DNA of 64,000 nt, taken from the NCBI GenBank assembly GCA_030407085.1, contig CM059585.1, positions 10,843,001-10,907,000 on the forward strand, read 5' to 3'. This stretch comes from Trichopria drosophilae. Lineage: Eukaryota > Arthropoda > Insecta > Hymenoptera > Diapriidae. The notes below the pieces were generated by a model. It searched no databases and was not told the origin of the DNA. It worked only from the letters and a program-made list of their open reading frames with translations. This document shows, in pieces, positions 48,801-59,310 of the stretch (within the stretch, counting starts at the first letter, position 1; every line of letters begins with the position of its first letter). The position numbers and the translations under genes were made by a program.

Positions 48801-51800
48801 TGCTCTTCCGCGACGTTGATCATTACGTCTGTCCCGTCGGATGAAACGTAACTGCTGACGGAGGTGCTGCTGGTGCTGCTATCGGCATTTCCTGGAGTAA
48901 TCACGTGGACGATCGGTGTCGATGATGCACACGTTCCCTTACATGATTGTTCTGAAACCTTGGGTCGAATTTCCGTTTCGATTTTTGGTGGTTCTTCAGG
49001 CGTTTGGACTTTCGTTCTACTTTCGACCATCTCCGTCTTCGTTCTACATTTTTTACCTCCCGATCGCGCGATTTCCACCTGAACACCTTTATCAAAGGCA
49101 GCGGTCGATGTCTGAACAGCGGTTTCCTTTTTCTTCGTCGCGGGAATGTCTTCTTTACACGACACGTCAATAACCGTTACTTGGGGCTCCTCGAAATGTT
49201 CGGTGGCATTGCAACAAATCTTCTTTTTCCGTTGCGGTTCGCAGCAAGTTTTCCTACTGACGAGATTCAAAATACTTTCCGGTAAATTTGCGCCTAGTTC
49301 CTTCATGATTTTCCATTTTTGCATATCGACGGTTTTCAACATGTCGAGAAGTTGGCCGACATTCGTCCCTTCGCTCTCCTCGTCGGAACTTTTGCTGGAA
49401 CACTCGGCGAAGGATGGCGGTACCGTCCAATCACTACCAAGTGGAGCGTGCTCCAGGTTGCTACGAGGCGTGATCGTTATTGGCCTTTCCGTCGGGACGC
49501 TTGTTTCACCCAAACTCCTTAACGACTCGAAGGTTCGGTTCATCTTCTTTTGTCTTTGCGCCAACAACTCCTTTTTACGCGATGGAGGAATAAGCGCGTT
49601 AACGCTCTGCAGATAATTTTTAGTTAATTAAAAGGCACTTAAAGTAACTACAAAAAATGAAATCAAAATTCTTTCCGAAAGTTTAAGAAACAAATTATGA
49701 AAATCAAAAAAATTCTTCTCCAGTTTGTCGCCAGTTTTCATACTCCGTAAGTTTATGGATATCTTTGTGATATTGTTATGAAATGAAGGTTTTCTATAAT
49801 CTTTGGGTTTACTCTTTTCGAATATGTAGTCCATTTTTCGATATCACTTTCTATTTTTTAAATATGGCTACTTAAACGAAAGAACACGTCGAAAAAAGCG
49901 AAAACTTTTTCAGTAAACTGCAATTTTTATTGTGAAGGACTTCCGGAATCGTGTCAGGCCTCAGAATCCAGTGGCATAACGAGTTTTTACTAAAAGTTAG
50001 TCAATATTAAGATTTAAATTACAAAATGGCGTCTTCACAATGGCGCTCAAATTCGGGTTTTATTTGGATTCTATTCATACGGCATTTTTTTACATTTTAT
50101 TAAAATATTTCTGGTATTTTGACGTCTATTTTGATGAATATGTAGATTATTTTTGAGGTGACTGAATACTAAATTGTAATTGTAACTTCTAAATACTAAA
50201 TACCAGACAATTTTTTTTAAATTTCGGTAAGCCATATTGGATTCGCCATTTCCAAAATGTAATTACGGATTATTATTCAGAAACGTCAAAAATAATCTAC
50301 AAGAAATATTCATCTAAATAAACGACAAGATATCAGAAATATGTTAATAAAACACAAATAACAAACCCCGATAAAAATAAACAATAAACAAAACCCGAAT
50401 CAATATCGCCATTGTGAGGACGCCATTTTGTAATTTAAATTTTAATATTGACTAACTTTTAGTAAAACTAATTATGGCACAGGATTCTGAGGCCTTACAC
50501 GATCTTGGAAGTCCTTCGCAATAAAAATTGTTCACTAAAAAAGTTTTCGCTTTTTTTCACATTTTTTTTCGTATAAGGAACCATATTTAAAAAATGGAAA
50601 GTAATATGAAAAAACGGACTTCAGATACGAAAAGAGCATACTCAAAAACTATAGGAAACCTTCATAACAATATCTCAAAGATATCCTTAAACTTACGGAG
50701 GAGGAAACCGACGACAAATTTGGTAGTTTTGGGACGAAACGGATTAAGTGAAAATTCTCTTTGTTATGTTTCTTTCAAAACCGGAATATGGACAAGATGG
50801 TAAAAATTAATTTAATGATTTAACACGTGAGTTCGTTAATTTGTATTGAAATTTGAATTTATTCACGATGAAGGAAAACCAATTCAACACTGTACGATGA
50901 AAAAGGCGAACTTAATTTAGAAAACACATGTAAAATCCATATGTACTTAGAATTTGGAGGTTACGTACTCGAAAAATTATTTTTTATAGGTTATGTAGTC
51001 GAAAAATTATTTTTTTTTTGAGGTTATGTACTAGAAAAATTATTTTTTTTTGAGGTTATGTACAAGAGAATTTTTTTACTTCATCTTCTTAGTAAGAAAT
51101 CGAAAAATATTGTTTATTTTCGTGGTTCTTCATAAAATCTACCACGACCAAAGGTTATTTAACTAATCTTTTTTTCATTTATTTTAAGAATTTCAAGTAC
51201 TTTTATTCGTTTCGGCATCGATTTACCATAAAACAGCTCGATTTTAATAAATATTTCGGATGTTTGTAAGGATTTAAAGTCAAACTGAAGTTAGCAGTTG
51301 TTAATTTAATAAAACTGTGTTCCATAACCTACAAAAATTCGAAAAATTGAGTTTATTTAAAATTTCCTCGTGAGATTTTTTTCTTTTTAGACTTAAAATA
51401 ATCGTGTGGCGTTAATGAAACAATATCAGAAAACAAAATGTAACTTTTGGGTTAAAGTTACTTAAAAGACGCTTAAAGTAACTACAAAAAATGAAATCAA
51501 AAAGTTCTATCCGAAATTTTAAGAAACAAATGTAAAATCCATATGTACTTAGAATTTTGAGGTTATGTACCAGAAAAATTATTTTTTTTTTGAGGTTATG
51601 TATTCGAAAAATTATTTTTTTTGAGGTTATGTACTCGAAAATTAATTTTTTTATAGGTTATGTACAAGAAATATATTAAATTATGATATTTGGCACAACG
51701 CCACGAGTATTAAACAAACGTAAAATCCATATGTACGTAGAATTTTGAGGTTACGTACTCGAAAAATTATTTTTTTTAGGTTATGTACAAGAGATATATT

Positions 51801-54800
51801 AAATAATGACATTTGTTAATTAAATAAAACTGTATACCATAACCTACAAAAATTCGAAAAATTGAGTTTATTTAAAATTTCGTCGTTAGATTTTTTCTTT
51901 TTAGTCTTAAAATAATCGTGTAGCGTTACTGAAACAATATCAGAAAACAAAATGTCACTTTTGGGTTAAAGTTACTTGAAAGACGTTTAAAGTAACTACA
52001 AAAAATGAAATCCAAATTCTTTCCCAAAATTTTAAAAGAAACAAACGTAAAATCCATATATATTTAGAATTTTGAGGTTACGTACTCGAAAAATTACTTT
52101 TTTTTTAGGTTATGTACTAGAAAAATTATTGTTTTTGAGGTTATGTACTAGAGATACATTAAATTATGGCATTTAGCACAACGCCACGAGCATTTACATT
52201 ACTCCTTTTACATTTACTTCGTCTTCTTAGTAACAAATAAAAAAATATTGTTTATTTTCGTGGTTCATCAGAAAATCTACAGCGACTAAAGGTTATTTTT
52301 AAATCTATTGAAAATAACTAATCTTTTTCACGTATATTAAGAATTTCAAGTACTTTTATTCGTTTGGCATCAATTTACCATAAAACAGTTCGATTTTAAC
52401 AAATATTTCGGATTTTTGTAAGGATTTAAAGTCAAACTGAAGTTGGTAGTTGTTAATTTAATAAAACTGATGCCATAACCTACAAAAATTCGAAAAATCG
52501 AGATTATTTAAAATTTCCTCGTGAGATTTTTTTCTTTTTATTCTTAAAATAATCGTGTGGAGTTACTGAAACAATATGAGAAAACAAAATGTCACTTTTG
52601 GGTTAAAGTTACTTAAAAGACGCTTAAAGTAACTACAAAAAATGAAATCAAAAAGTTCTATCCGAAATTTTAAGAAACAAATGTAAAATCCATGTGTACT
52701 TAGAATTTTGAGGTTATGTACTAGAAAAATTATTTTTTTTTGAGGTTATGTACTCGAAAATTAATTTTTTTTTAGGTTATATACGAGAAATATATTAAAT
52801 TATGACATTTAGCGTAACGCCACCAGCATTCACATTACTCCTTTTACATTTACTTCGTCTTCTTAGTAACAAACCGAAAAATATTGTTTATTTTCTTGGT
52901 TTTTCAGAAAATCTAACACGTAAACAAACGTAAAATCCATATATACGTAGAATATTGAGGTTACGTACTCAAAAAATTATTTTTTTTTAGGTTATGTACT
53001 AGAAAAATCATTTTTTTTTAGGTTATGTACTAGAAAAATTCTTTTTTTTAGGTTATGTACTAGAAAAATTATTTTTTTTTGAGGTTATGTACGCGAAAAT
53101 TAATTTTTTTTAGGTTATGTACAAGAAATATATTAGATTATGACATTTAGCACAACGCCAAGAGCATTCACATTACTCCTTTTAAATTTACTTCGTCTTC
53201 TTAGTAACAAGTCGAAAAATATTGTTTATTTTAGTGGTTTTTCAGAAAATCTAACACGTAAACAAACGAAAAATCCATATGTACGTAGAATTTTGAGGTT
53301 ACGAACTCGAAAAATTATTTCTTTTTAGGTTATGTATTAGAAAAAATTAGTTTTTTTGAGGTTATATACTCGAAAAATCATTTTTTTAGGTTATGTACAA
53401 GAAATATATTAAATTATGACATTTATCACAACGCCACGAACATACACATTACTCCTTTTAAATTTACTTCGTCTTCTTAGTAACAAGTCGAAAAATATTG
53501 TTTATTTTAGTGGTTTTTCAGAAAATCTAACACGTAAACAAACGAAAAATCCATATGTACGTAGAATTTTGAGGTTACGTACTCGAAAAATTATTTTTTT
53601 TAGGTTATGTACAAGAGATATATTAAATAATGACATTTGTTAATTAAATAAAACTGTATACCATAACCTACAAAAATTCGAAAAATTGAGTTTATTTAAA
53701 ATTTCGTCGTTAGATTTTTTCTTTTTAGTCTTAAAATAATCGTGTAGCGTTACTGAAACAATATCAGAAAACAAAATGTCACTTTTGGGTTAAAGTTACT
53801 TGAAAGACGTTTAAAGTAACTACAAAAAATGAAATCCAAATTCTTTCCCAAAATTTTAAAAGAAACAAACGTAAAATCCATATATATTTAGAATTTTGAG
53901 GTTACGTACTCGAAAAATTACTTTTTTTTTAGGTTATGTACTAGAAAAATCATTTTTTTTTAGGTTATGTACTAGAAAAATTCTTTTTTTTAGGTTATGT
54001 ACTAGAAAAATTCTTTTTTTTTTGAGGTTATGTACGCGAAAATTAATTTTTTTTAGGTTATGTACAAGAAATATATTAGATTATGACATTTAGCACAACG
54101 CCAAGAGCATTCACATTACTCCTTTTAAATTTACTTCGTCTTCTTAGTAACAAGTCGAAAAATATTGTTTATTTTAGTGGTTTTTCAGAAAATCTAACAC
54201 GTAAACAAACGAAAAATCCATATGTACGTAGAATTTTGAGGTTACGAACTCGAAAAATTATTTCTTTTTAGGTTATGTATTAGAAAAAATTAGTTTTTTT
54301 GAGGTTATATACTCGAAAAATCATTTTTTTAGGTTATGTACAAGAAATATATTAAATTATGACATTTATCACAACGCCACGAACATACACATTACTCCTT
54401 TTAAATTTACTTCGTCTTCTTAGTAACAAGTCGAAAAATATTGTTTATTTTAGTGGTTTTTCAGAAAATCTAACACGTAAACAAACGAAAAATCCATATG
54501 TACGTAGAATTTTGAGGTTACGAACTCGAAAAATTATTCTTTTTTAGGTTATGTATTAGAAAAAATTAGTTTTTTTGAGGTTATATACTCGAAAAATCAT
54601 TTTTTTAGGTTATGTACAAGAAATATATTAAATTATGACATTTATCACAACGCCACGAGCATTCACATTACTCGCCAATTTTTTTACTTCGTTTTCTTAG
54701 TAACAAAGGTCAAAAACAATTGTTTTCTACGCATAACCTCAAATATCTCAAATATCTCAAATTCTGACGTGGGTCGATTCTAACCTCAAATTGTGATTCT

Positions 54801-57004
54801 ACGTATAAAATTACTTTGAAAATGACCGTCAACATTACAACAACAAAACCTCGTCGACATGTTTACTTCAATAGCCTTGTTTAAATTAAACTTCTGAATA
54901 ATAATGACGACGATAAAAATTTACCAGTGAAAGTTGATATTAAAAAGGCTGAAGGGTATAATGAAATGTTATTTGCGGTAATGAAACGATCCATGAGATT
55001 TTAACACTCGCTTTCTTTACCCGAAATAATAAATTACTTAACTTATCCAAAATTTCTATTAAAATTACAGTTTCCAAATAGCACAGTCAAATTTTCATAC
55101 GTTAAGCAATATTGGAGTTCCTTATTACAAATACAAGAATAATAAAATAAAAAATGACTTACCGGACCCTTTGACAGGTTTTTAGCTTTCGACTTTCGCT
55201 CTTGTCGCGTATATTCATCCATATTTCGTACCAATGCTTCGAAATTAGACCTTGTCCTTGCAGCACTATCTTTCGTGTTTTGCTGCTTCTGTTTTTGTTT
55301 TTCGAACAACATCTGACGAGCCTCTTCAACTTTTGCCAAATCATGAGCAAGGTCTTCTGCAGTCGGCTGAAAAAGAAATCGTTCACAAAACATATTTATA
55401 TAAAAGTAACGAAGGTGTTTACATACCATATTTTTCATGTCGATATGTTCGACAAGTCCTTCCTGTCTGTCAGGTACGCCTCGTTGTCGATTATTGTGTT
55501 TACATATTTGCACATTGTCGCTGCTAGTCTGAAGAGGTCTGCGAGTTAGAGATCGAGTTGGATCGTAAATTTCAAATCCGTTGTCTGTGAAATAAGAAGA
55601 GTCATCGCTTACGGAACTTGATGAACTGGCGGTGCTACTAGTCTCCGAAGTGCTCTGTTTGTAATCGGCAGGATTGTACCTAAAATTAAATGGTTCGTTA
55701 CAAAAGTTCATCGTTGAAAGAAAATGAACGTACTTTACGACTTTTCCAGGCAACGAATTTGCGGCTTGTGAAACAGGAACAGATTGTCGAGGTTCATCAA
55801 TGTCGCTGACATACTTTGCCGCATTCGTTTCAGATGGCTTCGTCGGTCCAGTCGATGTAGCAGTCGCAGATGGAACAGAATCGTCATCCTGCCTATGAAC
55901 CATAGCTTTTAATACTTTAGTTCGAGGTTTCGTTCGAACAACCTGTAAATTTAAAATATTTTTTATAACCTAAAATAAGTAATACGATTATGCGAAAACT
56001 TACTTTGACGTTTGGTTTTGAAACAACTTTTATCGGTGACTTTTTTGAAATACTTTTTTGCGATTTCTTCGATAAAGTTTCTCGAGAGGACTGATCTGAC
56101 AAATCGTCAGAAAAATCAGACGTTTCTTCAATATTCGTCATTGTAGATTTCTGAGGCAGTTGCGCAACCATCGCAGCTCTATCGTTTTCTATTTCTCGTA
56201 CTTTACGCAGTCTCTCCTGTACCGTTACGTGCGGATCTTCTTTCTGTTACAAATATAAAAATAAACGATTGCTCGATAATATTATTCTGTTAATATTTAC
56301 TTTAGTTTCTTTCAATAATTGCATCGCTTCTTTCCCTCGCTGCAGTGCCATTTGACGGTTAATTTTCTTTTCTTCTTCTTTCTTTTCCTTAAGTTCTTTA
56401 AGACGAGCTTCATTCTGAATGGCAAGTGTTTGCGCCAGGTTAATATCTTCTGCAGCCTGTTGATAACGCTGATGGATTCTCATAATCTCTTTATCCCTCT
56501 CGTGTTTCTCCATTTTGTTCAACTCATTTCGCTTTACGCTCTTTGCCCTATCGAGCACTCGAGAAAAAATTTCTCTCGATTGCTGTCGAACCTAAACATT
56601 TCGTAACCAAACTTTTCGATACTTTTGACACATTAAGTTATTACAAAGATTAGTAAACACTTGTATTTCACACTAGTTTTGGAAATTGCATGAAAGAATT
56701 TTGAATATACTGCGAAAGGAAGCAAATGGCAAAGTGTCATCGAGTAAAAGGATGGAATGACAGGACTCGCAGTGTTAAAAATTCATAGAAAATATAATAC
56801 GACAAAACGCGAAGACATCAAACGAGATTAAAAAAGTGACGCTTGTTGTTGCATTCATTTATTTACTTGGCCCACCTGTTTCAGACGTAACCTCTTTTTT
56901 CTGTCTCGTTCATTTTTCTTGATTTGTTCTAGGTCCGACATCGCGAGACGTCCGCGACGAACGCTGAATCCTGCAGATCCAGAAACTGTGACGTTGGCGG
57001 ACAT
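33853..57004 (-). CDS. CEP295/Ana1-like centriolar coiled-coil protein (10 exons)
   Basis: Exons: 56876-57004, 56301-56591, 56004-56243, 55734-55942, 55427-55679, 55163-55366, 47890-49606, 42160-42707, 41974-42086, 33853-34720. Phases agree and give about 1523 residues. The N-terminus (DRKKRLRLKQVRQQSREI, then a basic coiled coil, then NDRAAMVAQLPQK) resembles the conserved head of CEP295, needed for centriole assembly and centriole-to-centrosome conversion. Downstream is mostly low-complexity Ser/Thr/Lys-rich sequence. Exon 7 has clusters CKAPVCRHTHPDLDD and a C-rich KTCCEPQRKKKICC. No ALMS motif was recognised at the C-terminus, so the family call is tentative. The 54-nt intron 55680-55733 is in frame without stops and could be retained. 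It converges tail to tail with GM130 (315 bp between stops). Confidence 0.8.
34848..35072. mobile_element. 225-bp MITE, 'CAGTACTCCTTCCC' family
   Basis: The left TIR is cagtactccttcccttatt. The right end, reverse complemented, is cagtagtccttcccttatt. TA flanks both sides (34846-34847 and 35073-35074). It is an inverted copy of the element at the window start. It lies in the intron before the last exon of the CEP295-like gene. Confidence 0.85.
36014..36518. mobile_element. 505-bp palindromic element with 8-bp TSD (hAT-like)
   Basis: The termini GGGTGGGGTCCAAAGCTCC are perfect inverted copies that continue for over 100 bp. The 8-bp duplication CCACGAAT is at 36006-36013 and 36519-36526. Removing element and duplicate restores the LINE frame (TTPR-IRRKINYTKL). 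The interior is built from repeated 'ccgaatgttcgaatatccga'-type units. The 8-bp duplication suggests hAT-type mobilisation (inference). Confidence 0.88.
37737..37860. repeat. Hairpin inverted repeat inside the LINE RT
   Basis: Left arm 37737-37780 and right arm 37816-37860 are reverse complements (aattttctgaaacatgtaac / mirror, with 'acggttaccgtt'). The 35-nt centre is 37781-37815. It interrupts the LINE between QSEILH and the RT block PLLFNIYIND. Exact insertion borders (about 37718 to 38110) were not resolved. Confidence 0.7.
38613..38870. repeat. Palindrome with arms of about 110 bp, 'gtcgctgattacgaatatga' type
   Basis: The left arm (38613-38723) and right arm (38745-38870) mirror each other, including 'ttgacagctgtcaattcag' and 'aaaaagtgattatttttgac'. 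The outer motif 'ggtcgctgattacgaat' recurs at about 19738, 40487 and, diverged, 45235 and 31970. Confidence 0.75.
39257..40970. mobile_element. Outer inverted-repeat element hosting the TTAA element
   Basis: The block 'aactttaaataaagtcttcc gaaatggga' at 39270-39300 with 'tgttgattctggtactggtga' is mirrored at 40895-40965. The inner TTAA-flanked element 39924-40809 lies between. It interrupts the C-terminal part of the LINE (38578 resumes at about 41000). Confidence 0.6.
39924..40809. mobile_element. 886-bp TTAA-flanked palindromic element (piggyBac-like)
   Basis: Termini CCCGTTTCCGCCC and GGGCGGAAACGGG, flanked by TTAA at 39920-39923 and 40810-40813. Arms of about 300 bp are mirrored ('ctttccgaatccgaagttcg', 'gatcggtttttcatgttttt'). 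The centre carries 'aagatggcggatccaagatgg'. No transposase. Confidence 0.85.
41400..41973. other. Intron of the CEP295-like gene, short direct repeat only
   Basis: AT-rich sequence. The string 'gttttgatattgttggcgtg' followed by 'gaatgactc' occurs at about 41771 and again at about 41890. Nothing else was recognised. Confidence 0.4.
42823..43112. mobile_element. 290-bp foldback MITE, TAA target site (Harbinger-like)
   Basis: The left end is cactgtccgacactgatgtt. The right end, reverse complemented, is cactgaccggcaaaatttta. The arms then stay complementary for about 110 bp ('tttgacaagcgaagtat', 'ttttgctatcacgtcacac'). TAA duplicates at 42820-42822 and 43113-43115. A 3-bp TWA duplication fits PIF/Harbinger MITEs (inference). 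Confidence 0.8.
43397..44006. repeat. Palindrome with arms of about 170 bp
   Basis: The left arm ('attcctgaagtgtgacaaaa', 'cgaatgaattcat') mirrors the right arm ('tgtcacacttcaggaactt'). The pairs 'caattgcgcataa' and 'tactgtcaaaaatgtcaatt' lie inside. No coding sequence. Target duplication not resolved. Confidence 0.65.
44010..46140. repeat. Decayed dispersed repeats ('atggcggatccaatatggcgg' type)
   Basis: Contains repeated, diverged modules such as 'atggctgatccaatatgacgg' (45272), 'gattacgaatctgttaacag' (45237) and 'gacgtgatagaacaattctg' (44835, with relatives at about 44140 and 44410). No boundaries or coding potential could be defined. Confidence 0.45.
46146..47247. mobile_element. Diverged relative of the 24440 TTAA element
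   Basis: Left TTAA at 46142-46145 followed by CCCTTTAAGTCC. The right end 'tactttttgggcctaaaatg' mirrors 'cattttaggcccaaaaagta', similar to the 24440 terminus, but the right TTAA is lost. It shares 'gatactaatcgcgtctt', 'aaaaaacaaaatgccgtctg' and 'atgaaaaagtaattat' with 24660-24890. Confidence 0.55.
47443..47722. mobile_element. 280-bp MITE, second copy of the 6011 family
   Basis: The left end is caatggccctccccttattt. The right end, reverse complemented, is cagtgggtctccccttattt. TA on both sides (47441-47442 and 47723-47724). The interior is about 90% like 6011-6303 by eye. It lies in intron 7 of the CEP295-like gene, about 170 bp beyond the donor of exon 7. Confidence 0.85.
49640..50750. mobile_element. 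Palindromic element with one recognisable TTAA-type end
   Basis: The right end 'ggtagttttgggacgaaacgg' followed by ATTAAG resembles the GGGACGAAACGGGTTAAG end of the TTAA family. The arms mirror each other ('ccttcataacaatatctcaa', 'aaatggcgtcttcacaatgg'), with the centre near 50240. The left terminus is degraded. Confidence 0.55.
50930..54690. repeat. Higher-order tandem array, 'aggttatgtactagaaaaatt' units
   Basis: The basic unit of about 28-32 bp is 'ggttatgtactagaaaaatt' plus a T-run. It is embedded in longer units: 276 bp between the repeated blocks at 53140/53416 and 54083/54359, and a 943-bp duplication of the pair. A longer block at about 51764-52110 recurs at about 53585-53935. Repeated 62-codon ORFs beginning MTFSTTPRAF come from this array and are not genes. 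It lies in intron 6 of the CEP295-like gene. Confidence 0.88.
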
Positions 57005-57461
57005 GATGAGCCGGTTTCACCTTATTGTCATGTTTCAAATTCGACTTTTGACGGTTTTTTGGAGCACGGATCCTCCAAAACTCGAAAATTTCGAACGAAA
57101 CTGCATTTTTGCAACGGATCGGCGTCTACGGCGCTCGCGTCGCTAGTCACGTGATCGTTTAAAAATTTGGACGCCATTTTGCAACGCCGAAGACTTTCGA
57201 GTGGACAAATTTATTGAAATCGATTGAATCTTATTTTGCCGATACGGTTTCTCCGTTTTAACTAAATCACTGAAATTTCTGTTCCTTCGTAAGTATGGAT
57301 TGATCTGATTCAGTTGTCGTCGAAGAAAATCTGCTAATTATTTAATGAAATCATTTTTTTTAGGTTATGTGCGTTTGTGCATCGCGGCAAAATCGCGTAA
57401 AAAAGAAATGTAAAATTATATTTATGAGATTTTACAATTTTGTTGAAATTTCCTATTACTC
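57005..57461. promoter_or_regulatory. 5' flank of the CEP295-like gene
   Basis: Upstream of the start codon at 57002-57004. The first 200 bp are relatively GC-rich ('cggatcggcgtctacggcgctc'), consistent with a housekeeping-type promoter. No TATA box was seen. Assignment is by position only. Confidence 0.4.
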
Positions 57462-57568
57462 CCCTGCAAACACGGAAAGTAACAGTTATGTAATATTTAC
57501 GTAATGGTTACATTGTTACATAAATGTTACATAGTTGTTACATAACTGTTATTTTTATGTTTGCAGGG
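57462..57568. mobile_element. 107-bp foldback MITE, 'CCCTGCAAACA' termini
   Basis: The left end is ccctgcaaacacggaaagta. The right end, reverse complemented, is ccctgcaaacataaaaataa. Both continue into 'acagttatgtaa'. The interior is short, with repeats of 'gttacat'. No clear target duplication. Confidence 0.7.
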
Positions 57569-59078
57569 TCTCGTTGTAAAATTAGATGTTTTCGGTAAAT
57601 ATCCAACGAAAACAGAAGGAAATTTACCGTAAACGTGTAAAATTTACAATGGAAACGTAAATTTACAGCGTAAAAGGTGGAAATAAAAACACCAGTAGGA
57701 ATTATAAATTTACATCGATTGTGTAATTTAAAAACATGTAATTTTACATCGTCTTTGTAATTTTCAATTGTTTTCCATGTAAAAAAGCACAGAAAATGTA
57801 AAATTACACGCGCAATGTAAAGTTTTTGAATTCCGTTGAATCCCTTTATTGAGGGTATTGGATGGAATTCACTGGAATAGAAAAGTTAAATTTGCAATTC
57901 CCACGAATTCCAAGGAATCCCTGAGAATATTGATGTAAACATTATAGGTTAAGTTAGGGAATTGAATGGAATTGCGCGGAAAAAAAATTATAATTTTAAT
58001 TCCTGACAGTTCCAACGAATCCATATTATTTTAGGTTAGGTTAGAGAATTCAATGGAAATGCGCGGAAAAAAAAGTTGCTTATCAGAATTCAACGGAATT
58101 CACATGTCTAACGCGTGAATTCCTATAAAGGAATTGAAAAATTGTCAATTCTGAATGTTCAATAAAAGAATAAAAGATAAAAGCCCTTAATCCCTTTTCC
58201 TTTACTGGGATATACAGGGAGATCCTTTTGTCTATGCCAACCGGCTAATAGTGGATTCCTGAGTTGATTCTAAGTAACTTTTTCGTGTACCAAAATTGGA
58301 TCTGAGGCTCAGTATTTAAGTGAAGAGCCATTGAAATTTAGAAAAAAAATTACTTTTTTGCAATAACTCGGCTTCTTTTCAAGTTATTGCAATGAATGAG
58401 GGCTCATTTTCAAGCTTTTTTTAAGTCCTACAATTCAGTCCTGAGAATTTTTCCGGTTTTTCGCATCTAACTCATTTCGCAAAATAGCTAACGAAATGCC
58501 AAACTTGAAAAAGTTGTAGAGCTTGAAAAGATGAAGAATTTGCTCCCTCATATGTTCGTTTTTAATGAAAATTGAGTACGCGGGAACACTTTTAATGTCG
58601 TAGAATTACGAAAAACCCACATCGTCAGTACCAAAAACGCGTTTGTCGTCAATAGTACTGGGAATCAACGTTACTTTTGATTTACTTATTAATTTAAAAA
58701 GGAATGGTACATTTCTGGAAGATTCGAGACCTCAAATCTGATGTTTACATTGTTTTTCTCTTTTTTTGATAAAGAAATTTTCCATATTGTATCTATTTCC
58801 CAGTTTTTGTCTTTTCAAGAATTTTTGTGTTTTTGTAATCGAAGTCATGACTTTCGCTTTGTTCACTATTTTTGGCTAAAATATTCTTTTTATGTTCTTT
58901 TATTCGAAAATCAAAAGGTCTCTAGGTGTGTCCTATGTAGGATTTTGTTACATTGAAAGCATGGTATTTTGTAAACAACTCCACTTTGCTTATCTATAGG
59001 TACGTGTCTTTTCCCGGTGTAATTTTCGCGATGTTAGTTTTGTACGGTGTTAAAATTATCCTGATATTTTGTTTTTTT
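57569..59078. other. Non-coding, with short imperfect repeats
   Basis: 57590-57840 has repeated 'tgtaaatttaca'-like units. 57850-58120 has about three loosely repeated units of 'gaattcaatggaatt' plus 'gcgcggaaaaaaaa'. Nothing recognisable from 58150 to 59078. Confidence 0.4.
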
Positions 59079-59310
59079 GAAAATATTCAGTCAGCCTAAC
59101 TGCTAAAATACAATCATATTTATCTAACAAATTATATTTTTTAATTTCATCCCATTTATTCTCAATTCTGTTGACTACTAAATTTTTAGTGATGTTTCTA
59201 AACATCGAAATAACATCTAGCGATATTCCTATATGGTTGTTGGGAATTTTAATGATTTTGATTTTGTCAATAAAGGACCAAGAATCTTTTATATTGTTGA
59301 TACAATTCAG
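59079..59310 (-). pseudogene. Penelope-like reverse transcriptase fragment
   Basis: The minus strand is open for about 77 codons with NIKDSWSFIDKIKIIKIP, then GISLDVISMFRNITKNLVV, then NRIENKWDEIKKY. The S-L-D-V-I-S-M-F block is motif A of Penelope-like RTs (usual form SLDVVSLFTNVP). Both ends are broken, so it is a short relic. It differs from the element at 24315, which lacks this part. Confidence 0.7.

Noticed and set aside
47864..49616. Several long plus-strand ORFs (for example 47864-48541 and 48132-48851)
   Set aside because: Shadows of the 1717-bp minus-strand exon 7 of the CEP295-like gene, which has matching splice phases.
53140..54547. Four near-identical 62-75 codon ORFs starting MTFSTTPRAF or MTFITTPRTY
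   Set aside because: They coincide with the 276/943-bp tandem repeat units and have no splice context or family resemblance. Their identity reflects recent DNA duplication.
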